A stretch of DNA of 64,000 nucleotides, from contig NZ_WPIN01000006.1 of NCBI RefSeq assembly GCF_009754945.1, forward strand, positions 414,526-478,525, given 5' to 3'. The position numbers and the translations under genes were made by a program. Within the stretch, counting starts at the first letter, position 1. The number at the start of each line of letters is the position of its first letter. Source of the stretch: Spirosoma arboris. GTDB lineage: Bacteria > Bacteroidota > Bacteroidia > Cytophagales > Spirosomataceae. Positions 25,282-33,419 of the stretch are shown piece by piece. Under the pieces are notes generated by a model, which worked only from the letters and a program-made list of their open reading frames with translations, did no database searches and was not told the DNA's origin.

Positions 25282-26808
25282 ATGCACAGGCTTTTCCAAC
25301 GAATTTATTTACTTCTTCTAATCGGAGCATGTATTACCGTAACCAGTTGCCAATCCAGCAACGATTCGACGACGGCGAAAGCCCCAGTTGCAGTAGAAGG
25401 GGAAAAACTAGCCCGCCAGTATTGCGGTTCCTGCCATTTGCCCGTTGCGCCTGAGGCACTTGACAAAGAAACCTGGAGCAAGCATGTCCTGCCCGAAATG
25501 GCCACCAAACTAGGGATAGAAGTCTGGCAGAAAACCCATTATTATCCCTCACAAAACTCCGTCATTTCGTTCGAGAACTGGGCAAAGCTGTTGGCCTATT
25601 ACGACAAGTTCGCGCCCGCGAAGCCAATTAAATCAACTCCACCAACGCCATTGGTCAACGATTGGTCTATTTTTAGTCTACGAAAACCCGCCGAAATAAA
25701 AACCGAACTGGCTACTACAATGATGGTAGCCATTGACTCGTCTAGCGGACAGATTTACACGAGTAATGAAAATACAGCAGGACTTTATCAATGGAATTCA
25801 TCACTGAAACCTACGCTGATCCGACGGCTAAATTCGCCTGCTGTTCAGGCTAATTTTATAGACGCTGGGGGCTCTCATCGGGCCTTGCTAACCTGTATTG
25901 GAACGATGATTGCCGTAGATCGGCCTAGTGGCGAGGTTGTAGAAGTTGGACTTGCTAAATCCACAACTGTACCATCTGTTACCCTGGCTAAACAACTTCC
26001 TCGCCCTATTCAATCAACACCAGGCGATTTCAACCATGACGGCCTGACAGACTATGTCGTTTGCGGATTTGGCCATAATGAGGGTGGACTATACGTATTA
26101 AAACAGCGACCCGATCATCAATTCGACAAGCAGATTATTAAAGAAATACCGGGCGCTACCCAAGTTATAACCGGGGATTTTAATAACGACGGCTGGCTCG
26201 ATTTCATGGCTCTCTTTGCACACGCCGACGAAGGAATCTGGCTATTTACGAACGATAAAGAAGGCGGTTTTACCGACCGAAATCTGCTCAAATTTCCACC
26301 CGTTTATGGTTCTACCAGTTTTCAACTGGTCGATTTTAACAAAGATGGGCGATTGGATATTCTGTACACCTGTGGCGATAACAGCGATTATTCACGGGTT
26401 TTGAAGCGGTTTCACGGCGTTTATATCTTTCTCAATAAAGGCAACAACCGCTATGAGCAAACCTACTTTTACCCAATCAACGGCTGCACGAAAGCTGTTG
26501 CTGCCGACTTTGATCAGGATGGCGATCTGGACCTGGCAACCATTGCCTTTTTCGGTGATTTAAAAAACAATCCGGCCGAAACCTTCGTCTATTTTGAACA
26601 GAAAAAGTCATTAGATTTTACACCTCATGCTGTCCCGATACATCCCTATGGCCGCTGGATTTGTATGGATGTAAACGATCTGGATCGCGATGGTGACCTG
26701 GATATTGTCTTAGGCAACTACTCGCAGGGATTTCTTAACGAAGTCGGGTTTAAACCTAATTGGAACGGGTATTTGCCATTGATTGTGCTGGAAAATAAGG
26801 TTCGATAG
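25282..26808 (+). CDS. Lipoprotein with c-type haem motif and FG-GAP/VCBS repeats
   Basis: A 508-residue protein from the ATG at 25282; the lipobox LIGACITVTSC is near residue 23. A CxxCH haem site (QYCGSCHLP) lies near residue 57, inside a short cytochrome-like segment. The rest is a seven-bladed-propeller-type array with Asp-rich Ca-binding loops: DFNHDGLTDYV, DFNNDGWLDFM, DFNKDGRLDIL, DFDQDGDLDLA and DLDRDGDLDIV. This family is frequent beside SusCD pairs in Cytophagales, with no known reaction. The partner may be carbohydrate oxidation at the cell surface (inference). Confidence 0.88.
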   Translation: MHRLFQRIYLLLLIGACITVTSCQSSNDSTTAKAPVAVEGEKLARQYCGSCHLPVAPEALDKETWSKHVLPEMATKLGIEVWQKTHYYPSQNSVISFENWAKLLAYYDKFAPAKPIKSTPPTPLVNDWSIFSLRKPAEIKTELATTMMVAIDSSSGQIYTSNENTAGLYQWNSSLKPTLIRRLNSPAVQANFIDAGGSHRALLTCIGTMIAVDRPSGEVVEVGLAKSTTVPSVTLAKQLPRPIQSTPGDFNHDGLTDYVVCGFGHNEGGLYVLKQRPDHQFDKQIIKEIPGATQVITGDFNNDGWLDFMALFAHADEGIWLFTNDKEGGFTDRNLLKFPPVYGSTSFQLVDFNKDGRLDILYTCGDNSDYSRVLKRFHGVYIFLNKGNNRYEQTYFYPINGCTKAVAADFDQDGDLDLATIAFFGDLKNNPAETFVYFEQKKSLDFTPHAVPIHPYGRWICMDVNDLDRDGDLDIVLGNYSQGFLNEVGFKPNWNGYLPLIVLENKVR

Positions 26809-26813
26809 CTATG

Positions 26814-26929
26814 ATGGCGCGAACGTCTTCGTTCGTGCCGACTATTCCCCGGCCTCTGGCCGGAATTAAGCAATTATCAATCGGCCAGAGGCCGGGGAAT
26901 AATCAGCACGAACGAAGACGTTCGCGCTA
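26814..26929. repeat. Long hairpin with GGCCAGAGGCC core
   Basis: Arms 26814-26863 and 26881-26929 pair over about 45 nt with a few mismatches (GGCGCGAACGTCTTCGTTCG outer part, CCCCGGCCTCTGGCCG inner part). The inner GGCCAGAGGCC is shared with the RAYT-flanking hairpins at 5071 and 5787. It fills the space between two convergent genes and probably ends both transcripts. Confidence 0.8.
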
Positions 26930-26934
26930 TCCTG

Positions 26935-27813
26935 CTACGCGCTAAAACTGTATTTCTTAACCCATTTGGCTTTGATATCAGCCCTGGCCTGAATAAACTC
27001 TTTGTCGGTTCCCTGCGCGATGGCGTCCAACGGATATCGCAATGGGCGTGTTCCTTTTTCCATCTCGACAAGGGCTAAAACACCATCGGCAATGGTTTGC
27101 GGGTTCATATTGAACTCGGCCATTTTACCGAAAAATCCGGCTCCAATGGCATTGAATTTAGCCATAGCCGAATCGCCATACTCAGACACAATCTCGGGTT
27201 TGTCAGCGTTAAGGCCATCTTTTACACCAGATGTCATTTCAGTCGGGTAAACGCCCGGTTGTATCGTTACGTTTTCGATACCGTAGTCGGCAAGTTCATC
27301 CTGAAGCCCTTCGGTGATGGTTTCAACGCCAAACTTGGAGATTAAGTACGGCACCATAAAGGGCACGGTGAAACCGCTGGCACCCGATGTCAGATTAATG
27401 ACCAATCCACTTTTTGCTTTACGCATGGCGGGCAACACGGCTTGATACGTGCGTAACACGCCATACAGATTAACCTCCAGCATAGCCCGAATCTGATCCA
27501 GCGAATAGCCTTCCAGAAGTCCGAAACCACTTACGCCCGCATTGTTGACGAGTACGTCAATTTTGCCGTATTTAGCTAACGTTTGTTCGATGGCCTGCTT
27601 CACCGATTCGTCGCTAGTGATGTCCATTTCTACGACGTCGATATTGGGGAAGGTTGCCAATTCCTGAGCAACAGCGGCATTTTTGCCAGTTGTTCCTCGC
27701 ATGGTTGCAATCACGGTATAGCCCGCGTTAGCTAGTGTAATGGCGGTTAATTTACCAAACCCGGTGCTTGTCCCTGTTATCAAAACAAGTTGGGAGTCAA
27801 TAGTCTTTTTCAT
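26935..27813 (-). CDS. Short-chain dehydrogenase/reductase (SDR)
   Basis: A 292-residue classical SDR from the ATG at 27813. It has the cofactor motif VLITGTSTGFGK, the NNAG motif in VLVNNAGVSGFGLL, the catalytic Tyr and Lys in YLISKFGVE and the Ser in INLTSGASG. The C-terminal half is extended. Substrate unknown. The frame upstream of this ATG is open to 27894 but lacks a signal or conserved sequence, and a likely promoter box (CACCTTTG, one mismatch) lies in it. Confidence 0.9.
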   Translation of the reverse strand: MKKTIDSQLVLITGTSTGFGKLTAITLANAGYTVIATMRGTTGKNAAVAQELATFPNIDVVEMDITSDESVKQAIEQTLAKYGKIDVLVNNAGVSGFGLLEGYSLDQIRAMLEVNLYGVLRTYQAVLPAMRKAKSGLVINLTSGASGFTVPFMVPYLISKFGVETITEGLQDELADYGIENVTIQPGVYPTEMTSGVKDGLNADKPEIVSEYGDSAMAKFNAIGAGFFGKMAEFNMNPQTIADGVLALVEMEKGTRPLRYPLDAIAQGTDKEFIQARADIKAKWVKKYSFSA

Positions 27814-27992
27814 TGTCTTATTCTTAAATTTTCCTGTTGTATTTGTCTCTGTTTGAGTGATACAAAGGTGGGGCAGAACAAGACCACCGTCCATTGATAT
27901 TTCCTAAGAAATAGCTTGATAAATGTCAAGATAATTCTGCTATATAGTTGATAATGAGTTGATTGTATTGGGGGATGAACACCCTGTTTACG

Positions 27993-28571
27993 CTATTTTT
28001 TCGTCATCTGATTCCGGACTCGACTTAGTGTTTCGGCGGAGATGCCCAGATACGACGCAATCATGTGTTGGGGCACTCGGTTGGCTAGTTCGGGGCGGGT
28101 CGAAATGAAGTTCTGATATTTTTCTTCAGCGGTGTAGCTGATGGTCGCGTAGATTCTGTTCTGCGAGGCAATGAAACTCTTCTGGAGAATCGTTTGAATA
28201 AACTCGTTAAACGTGGGTAGTTGCTGACAGAGTTGATCGAAATTTTCCTTATTAATCAGCACAACCTCCGAGTCTTCTATCGCATCAATATTACTAATGG
28301 CCGGATTGCCTGTCAGTAAACTATCCCGGTCGCCAATCCACCAGTTTTCGGTGGCGAATGTCAATATGTGTTCCTGCCCTTTAGCATCAATCTGATACCT
28401 ACGCAAACAGCCTTTGGCCACAAATGCATTGGATCGCCAGACATCGCCTTCCTGTAATAAGTACTGATGTTTTCGCAGTTTTTTGATGACACTCACCGCC
28501 TTTATCCGCTCAAAATCGGCATCACTGAGGTTGGCCTTACTACTTAGATATTTTCGAAAAACTTCGAACAT
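27993..28571 (-). CDS. Crp/Fnr-family transcriptional regulator
   Basis: A 192-residue regulator from the ATG at 28571 (MFEVFRKYLSSKANLS); a TTG 12 nt upstream is a weaker start. It has a cyclic-nucleotide-binding fold (HQYLLQEGDVWRSNAFVAKG) and a C-terminal HTH (HMIASYLGISAETLSRVRNQ). Paralogue of the genes at 3975 and 53881. It starts 14 bp after the stop of the helicase gene upstream on the same strand, so the two may be co-transcribed. Confidence 0.88.
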   Translation of the reverse strand: MFEVFRKYLSSKANLSDADFERIKAVSVIKKLRKHQYLLQEGDVWRSNAFVAKGCLRRYQIDAKGQEHILTFATENWWIGDRDSLLTGNPAISNIDAIEDSEVVLINKENFDQLCQQLPTFNEFIQTILQKSFIASQNRIYATISYTAEEKYQNFISTRPELANRVPQHMIASYLGISAETLSRVRNQMTKK

Positions 28572-28585
28572 GGTTACAGGCAAGC

Positions 28586-29908
28586 TTATCGTGCGATCTC
28601 TATTTTATACTTTTTACCCTTCATTTTCTCGTCTTTTATCCGTTTCAGAAAGGCGTCGACTTTTGCTTTTTTTACGGCCGCAAACGAAATGAAATCTTTC
28701 ACTTCAATCAGCCCCAAATCTCCTTTTTCGAGTTGTCCTTTCTGGGAGAAAAAGCCGACGATGTCAACCTTATTCAGTTTGTTCTTCTTGCCACCGCTGA
28801 TGTAAATTGTTACAAATTCGGGTGGTTTGGGCAGTGATGTATTCGCGGGAAGCTCTAACGTTTCGAGGAACTTGTCCAAATAGGCTGGGCGCGCTTCATC
28901 CCGATGCAGAATCACATAGGCAGTCCCAGATGTTTGCATGCGTGCCGTTCGACCGTTGCGGTGAGTAAACTCGTGAGCATGTGGTGGCAAGTGATAATGA
29001 ATAACGTGTTTCATTTCGGGAATGTCCAGTCCGCGAGCCGCCAGATCGGTCGTAATCAGGTAGGTGACACTGCCATTTCGGAATAGAATTAGCGCCCGCT
29101 CGCGATCGTCCTGCTCCATACCACCGTGATAAAAGGTTGAATAAATACCCATTTCGTTGAGCATCGCACTAGTTCGTTCGGCGGATTCCCGATGGTTGCA
29201 GAAAATCAGGGCAGATTCCGAATTCAGCGAGCAAAGTAATTGAAACAGGGTCTCGATTTTATCTTTTGCTTCCGAATAAACCACTTTAACGGTTAGGTTC
29301 GCTGGTATGTCTTCTTCGGGCGTGAATGTCAGCGTAGTAGGCGTGTTGAGCCGAATAAAATCAGGAATAGTAATGCCCGATGTCGCCGAGACAAGCACCC
29401 GTTTGCGGAGGTTGCGTAGACCGCTGATGATATACGCCATTTCTTCCTGAAACCCCAATTCCAGCGACTTATCGAATTCATCCAGAACCAGCGTTTGAAT
29501 CCCATCCAGCGAAAACGTCCCCCGACTAATATGGTCTGTAATTCGCCCAGGTGTGCCAATCAGGAGAGCAGGGGGATTACTGAGGTTCTTGATTTCGGTT
29601 TCCATCGGATGTCCACCGTAGCAGACATTGACTTTGTAACCCGTCGCCATTTTTTTCCAGACCTGCTCAATCTGCAACGCCAGTTCGCGGGTGGGTGCGA
29701 GAACAAGGCATTGCACGGCGTTACGATCTGGTTTCAGTAATTGGAAAATGGGTAACAGAAAGGCAATCGTTTTGCCCGAGCCAGTCGGAGCGATCAAAAA
29801 CGTATCATTATCCTGTAAAATGGCTTTCTGCGCAGCTTCCTGCATCGGCTTTAAAGCCGAAATGCCAAGACTTTTCAGGATTTGATCCTGTTGTTGTGGG
29901 GTTATCAT
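28586..29908 (-). CDS. DbpA-like DEAD-box RNA helicase with DEFD Walker B
   Basis: A 440-residue RNA helicase. Motif I is APTGSGKT, Ia PTRELALQ, Ib GTPGR, II DEFD in LVLDEFDKSLELGF, III SAT, V TTDLAARGLD. Motif VI reads HRNGRTAR instead of the usual HRxGRxGR. Residues about 365-440 form a DbpA-type RNA-binding domain (VTIYISGGKKNKLNKVDIVG, KVDAFLKRI), which in Escherichia coli DbpA recognises 23S rRNA hairpin 92. A role in ribosome biogenesis is likely. The Phe in the DEFD box is unusual but is conserved in some Bacteroidota members. Confidence 0.9.
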   Translation of the reverse strand: MITPQQQDQILKSLGISALKPMQEAAQKAILQDNDTFLIAPTGSGKTIAFLLPIFQLLKPDRNAVQCLVLAPTRELALQIEQVWKKMATGYKVNVCYGGHPMETEIKNLSNPPALLIGTPGRITDHISRGTFSLDGIQTLVLDEFDKSLELGFQEEMAYIISGLRNLRKRVLVSATSGITIPDFIRLNTPTTLTFTPEEDIPANLTVKVVYSEAKDKIETLFQLLCSLNSESALIFCNHRESAERTSAMLNEMGIYSTFYHGGMEQDDRERALILFRNGSVTYLITTDLAARGLDIPEMKHVIHYHLPPHAHEFTHRNGRTARMQTSGTAYVILHRDEARPAYLDKFLETLELPANTSLPKPPEFVTIYISGGKKNKLNKVDIVGFFSQKGQLEKGDLGLIEVKDFISFAAVKKAKVDAFLKRIKDEKMKGKKYKIEIAR

Positions 29909-29929
29909 GCCCTAAAAGTAAGGATTATA

Positions 29930-30037
29930 TTTCTGACAGGATTTACAGGATAAAACAGGATTTTTGCTAACCTCTGGTCGAGTCATATGAGTGAAGGTTT
30001 AATAAAATCCTGTTTTATCCTGTAAATCCTGTCAGAA
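29930..30037. repeat. GACAGGATTTACAGGA palindrome, copy 1
   Basis: Left arm 29930-29964 and right arm 30004-30037 pair perfectly over about 34 nt; the loop is about 40 nt. Two further copies are at 37855-37939 and 49298-49383. It lies between two divergent helicase genes, so it is not acting only as a terminator. Confidence 0.85.
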
Positions 30038-30094
30038 AAACATGAGTTCCCGGAATAGCCGTACCTTCGTAGATTGGTAGACAATGGAATAGCT

Positions 30095-31423
30095 ATGACG
30101 TTCGAGGAACTGAATCTAAATAAACCGCTGATAAATGCCCTGAATGACCTGGGTTACACAACCCCCACGACCATTCAGCAGAATGTGTTTTCGGTTGTTA
30201 TGTCTGGGCGGGACGTGTGCGGTCTTGCACAAACGGGAACTGGTAAAACGCTTGCCTACCTGCTACCCTGCCTTCGCCAGCTTCAATTCTCGAAGGATAA
30301 ATTGCCCCAACTTTTGATCATCGTTCCCACCCGTGAGCTGGTCGTTCAGGTGTTGGAAACCGTGAATCAAGTGACAACTTACATGAATCTGACGGCGGTG
30401 GGCGTGTATGGGGGCGTCAACCTGAAACCGCAGGCTGCACAAGTTCAACAGGGAATGGATATCCTGATCGCTACACCCGGTCGGCTGGTCGATTTGTTGT
30501 CGAGTGGTGTGCTAAAAACCAAGGCAATCAAAAAGCTGGTTATCGATGAGGTAGATGAAATGCTGGACCTTGGCTTCCGCACGCAGTTGAAAATCATTCT
30601 TGATCTGCTTCCCCCGAAACGCCAAAACCTCCTGTTTTCGGCCACGCTGACGACTGAAGTTGAGAAGTTGATAGAGACGTTTTTCAACAATCCGGTTCGG
30701 GTTGAGGCTGCGCCGGTTGGTACGCCCCTGGAAAACATTGCGCAAACGGCCTATGATGTTCCTAACTTTTACACAAAGATTAATCTCCTGAAACTGTTAT
30801 TGAGTCAGGACGAAACTATGAACAAAGTGCTGGTCTTTGTAGCAACCAAGCAACTGGCCGATCAGGTGTATGAAGAGATGGATGCCAAATTTCCTGATCA
30901 GCTCGGAATTATCCATTCGAATAAAGCGCAAAATCAGCGATTTGAGGCTGTCGAGAAGTTTAAATCAGGTGTGTTTCATATTGTGATTGCCACTGACATC
31001 ATTGCTCGTGGACTAGACGTAGCTGAGGTGTCACACGTAGTTAATTTTGACATGCCCGACGTGCCGGAAAACTACATTCACCGGATTGGACGAACCGGAC
31101 GTGCTGACCAGAAAGGTATTGCGATCACCTTTATTACGCCTGCCGATCAGGAAAAACAGGAGGCTATCGAAGCGTTGATGAATTACCAGATTCCGTTAGT
31201 ACCGCTACCGGATGATCTGGCTATTTCAGAGGTGCTCACCGATGATGAAAAACCGAAGGTATACATGAAAATGCCGGAGGTGAAAGTGCCTAAACGAGAA
31301 GATGTTGGACCGGCTTTCCACGAGAAACTGGCTAAGAATAAAAAAGTAAATGTCCGGCGCGATCACGCGGCCGAAAAAATGCTAAAATATGGTCGACCCA
31401 TTAAACGAAGCGGAAAAAAATAA
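30095..31423 (+). CDS. DEAD-box RNA helicase (RhlE-like) with DEVD Walker B
   Basis: A 442-residue helicase from the ATG at 30095 (MTFEELNLNK). Q-motif FEELNLNKPLINAL...TPTTIQ, motif I AQTGTGKT, Ia PTRELVVQ, Ib ATPGR, II DEVD in LVIDEVDEMLDLGF, III FSATL, V ATDIIARGLDV, VI HRIGRTGR. The C-terminal tail (about 380-442) is Lys-rich and likely binds RNA. A TTG start 21 nt upstream is possible. The next helicase gene overlaps its 3' end by 35 nt, so the pair is one transcript. Confidence 0.92.
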   Translation: MTFEELNLNKPLINALNDLGYTTPTTIQQNVFSVVMSGRDVCGLAQTGTGKTLAYLLPCLRQLQFSKDKLPQLLIIVPTRELVVQVLETVNQVTTYMNLTAVGVYGGVNLKPQAAQVQQGMDILIATPGRLVDLLSSGVLKTKAIKKLVIDEVDEMLDLGFRTQLKIILDLLPPKRQNLLFSATLTTEVEKLIETFFNNPVRVEAAPVGTPLENIAQTAYDVPNFYTKINLLKLLLSQDETMNKVLVFVATKQLADQVYEEMDAKFPDQLGIIHSNKAQNQRFEAVEKFKSGVFHIVIATDIIARGLDVAEVSHVVNFDMPDVPENYIHRIGRTGRADQKGIAITFITPADQEKQEAIEALMNYQIPLVPLPDDLAISEVLTDDEKPKVYMKMPEVKVPKREDVGPAFHEKLAKNKKVNVRRDHAAEKMLKYGRPIKRSGKK

Positions 31424-32567
31424 CGCGACTTTCTCATCGCTTGGCTTATCTGAGCCGCTGGTGAAAGCTGCAACGGAGCAATTATACACACGGCCTTACC
31501 CCATTCAACGGGATGCCATTCCGTCAATTCTGCGCGGGAAAGACATTCTGGGTATCGCCAAAACCGGTTCCGGAAAAACCGCCAGTTTTGTGTTGCCGAT
31601 TCTGGAGTTATTTCACCGAACTAAAGAAGCCAGTGGTCGCTATGCCAGCGTATTGGTGCTGGTACCCACACGGGAACTGGCCGGGCAAGTCGCTGATGTG
31701 TTTCAGACGTTGGGTACGCACCTGTTTCCGAGGGTGAAAACGGTTGCCGTTTATGGGGGTGTGGCCATTAACCCGCAAATGCAGGCGGTGTACGGCGCTG
31801 ACATTATCGTAGCCACTCCGGGCCGATTACTGGATTTGCTGGATCAGCGTGCATTACGTCTGTCGGATGTGGAAATTCTGGTACTCGATGAAGCCGATAA
31901 AATGCTTGAGCTCGGCTTTGCCGACGAGATGAGCAAGTTGTTTGCGTTATTGCCCAAAAAACGCCAGACGATCCTATTTTCAGCCACGTTGGGCGATGCT
32001 ATTCAGGATATCAACACGACGCTGTTACGCACACCGATTAAAATTGAGGTTGCTGAAGAGGAAACCAATCTTGATCTGATTGAACAACTAGCCTATAAAG
32101 TTGAAGCTGAGCGAAAAGGCCCTTTGCTGCGATACCTGATCAAAACTGAGAAGATGAAGCAGGTTTTGGTGTTCGTTTCATCCACCCGAACGGCCGATAA
32201 TCTGGTTGTCAAATTGACGAAGAATGGAATTCTGGCGGCTGCTATCCACGGACAGAAAGGCCAGAATATCCGAACCGAAGTACTTCAGAAATTCAAAGCG
32301 GGTCAGCTTACGGTGATGGTTGCTACCGATTTGTTAGCCCGAGGTATTGACATCCAGTTACTTCCGTACGTCATTAATTTCGACCTTCCCCGCTCTCCTA
32401 AGGATTACGTTCACCGAATTGGTCGTACAGGCCGTGCCGAGTCGAAAGGGAAAGCCTTCTCGCTAATTACCCCTGACGATGAACACCATTTCAAAATCAT
32501 TCAGAAAAAGATGGGCAAACGAGTCGAGCAGGTCGATAGTGCGGAGTTCGATTTGAAGGGGTATTGA
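31389..32567 (+). CDS. DEAD-box RNA helicase (RhlE/CshA-like)
   Basis: A 392-residue helicase with canonical motifs: Q-motif FSSLGLSEPLVKA...YPIQ, AKTGSGKT, PTRELAGQ, ATPGR, DEAD in LVLDEADKMLELGF, SAT, ATDLLARGID, HRIGRTGR. It has almost no C-terminal extension. The ATG at 31389 lies inside the preceding gene (overlap of 35 nt in another frame); it is needed to keep the Q-motif, and no later start would do so. Translational coupling is likely. Confidence 0.9.
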   Translation: MVDPLNEAEKNNATFSSLGLSEPLVKAATEQLYTRPYPIQRDAIPSILRGKDILGIAKTGSGKTASFVLPILELFHRTKEASGRYASVLVLVPTRELAGQVADVFQTLGTHLFPRVKTVAVYGGVAINPQMQAVYGADIIVATPGRLLDLLDQRALRLSDVEILVLDEADKMLELGFADEMSKLFALLPKKRQTILFSATLGDAIQDINTTLLRTPIKIEVAEEETNLDLIEQLAYKVEAERKGPLLRYLIKTEKMKQVLVFVSSTRTADNLVVKLTKNGILAAAIHGQKGQNIRTEVLQKFKAGQLTVMVATDLLARGIDIQLLPYVINFDLPRSPKDYVHRIGRTGRAESKGKAFSLITPDDEHHFKIIQKKMGKRVEQVDSAEFDLKGY

Positions 32568-32608
32568 TTTCATTAATCGTAATCTGTTGATAATAAGCTT
32601 GCCGATTT

Positions 32609-33100
32609 TTATTTGTCAAATGTTCGATCGAATCGTCTCCTTATTTCTTCTTCAGCAGGGTGGTTTTTTGAGAAAATCACCGATGTGAAAATTCTACTTT
32701 CAGTATCTGTTTGGTCAAATTTGACAAAGTGATTTGTTCCGGCTTTGAGGTACCACCTGTGAAATAGCCTACTTCTGACTACCTCCTGGTCGTCGTCCAG
32801 ACTACAGACATAATTAATCACGGCAGTAGGTAAGGCCTCGAAGGTAAGAAGGATGGCTTTTATAACGGTTTGCTCAACGCGTGGATCTTTCTGCTTGACC
32901 TGTCCCGCTATAGGAGTAATAGAGAAAGAGAATAGAGTACCAACAAAAGACGACTCAGGTATATAGCCTGAGTCGTCCGTGAATCGTATTGCGTATGTTA
33001 TCCCAAAGTCTGTTTCAAACAGAAAACCATCTTCAACGTTCCTCATCGGGTAAGGTGAAGGGTTTGACGAATTTAACCCCGGCTGGTTTTTTGGACTCAT
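32609..33100 (-). CDS. DUF6169-like protein
   Basis: A 163-residue protein from the ATG at 33100. Core sequence FLFETDFGITYAIRFTDDSG, then SFSITPIAG and a C-terminal VCSLDDDQEVVRSRLFHRWY followed by KAGTNHFVKFDQ. This matches what I recall of the DUF6169 family, widespread and uncharacterised in Bacteroidota. Starting at 33100 keeps the NPSPYP stretch; an ATG at 33046 gives 145 residues and overlaps the preceding small ORF by only 14 nt, so the start is uncertain. The gene belongs with the small ORF at 33033-33188. Confidence 0.65.
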   Translation of the reverse strand: MSPKNQPGLNSSNPSPYPMRNVEDGFLFETDFGITYAIRFTDDSGYIPESSFVGTLFSFSITPIAGQVKQKDPRVEQTVIKAILLTFEALPTAVINYVCSLDDDQEVVRSRLFHRWYLKAGTNHFVKFDQTDTESRIFTSVIFSKNHPAEEEIRRRFDRTFDK

Positions 33101-33188
33101 CACCACTTTTTAAATAGTCTTCAATTAACCGTTTCCTTTCTAACATCTGTTTGGCGATGCTCTTCGGGCGTTCCACTTTCGTTTCCAT
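33033..33188 (-). CDS. 51-aa protein upstream of and overlapping the DUF6169-like gene
   Basis: ATG at 33188 opens a 51-codon frame beginning METKVERPKSIAKQMLERKR and ending VKPFTLPDEER. The Lys/Arg-rich helix (SIAKQMLERKRLIEDYLKSG) followed by a short VKFVKPF strand resembles small proteins found as first gene of two-gene pairs in Bacteroidota. Its end overlaps the second gene in another frame (by 14 or 68 nt depending on start). I infer a coupled pair, perhaps toxin-antitoxin-like, but no function is known. Confidence 0.6.
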   Translation of the reverse strand: METKVERPKSIAKQMLERKRLIEDYLKSGDESKKPAGVKFVKPFTLPDEER

Positions 33189-33419
33189 ACTAATTAGCTG
33201 TTAATGATGAAACTCGATTTACAACAGGGATGTCAGGTACAATGATAAATGGATTCTATATCTTATGCAAACTAATAACAGATAAACGTTACATATGGTG
33301 TCATTAAATGGATTGGTTTGCCATTTATCCTCAAATAATTCCGTAAAAAACTACTTACGTTTACCCACCATCAAGATTGAGTTAACTTGCTTATTCGTAT
33401 TCAATTAGTGCCAAAATTC

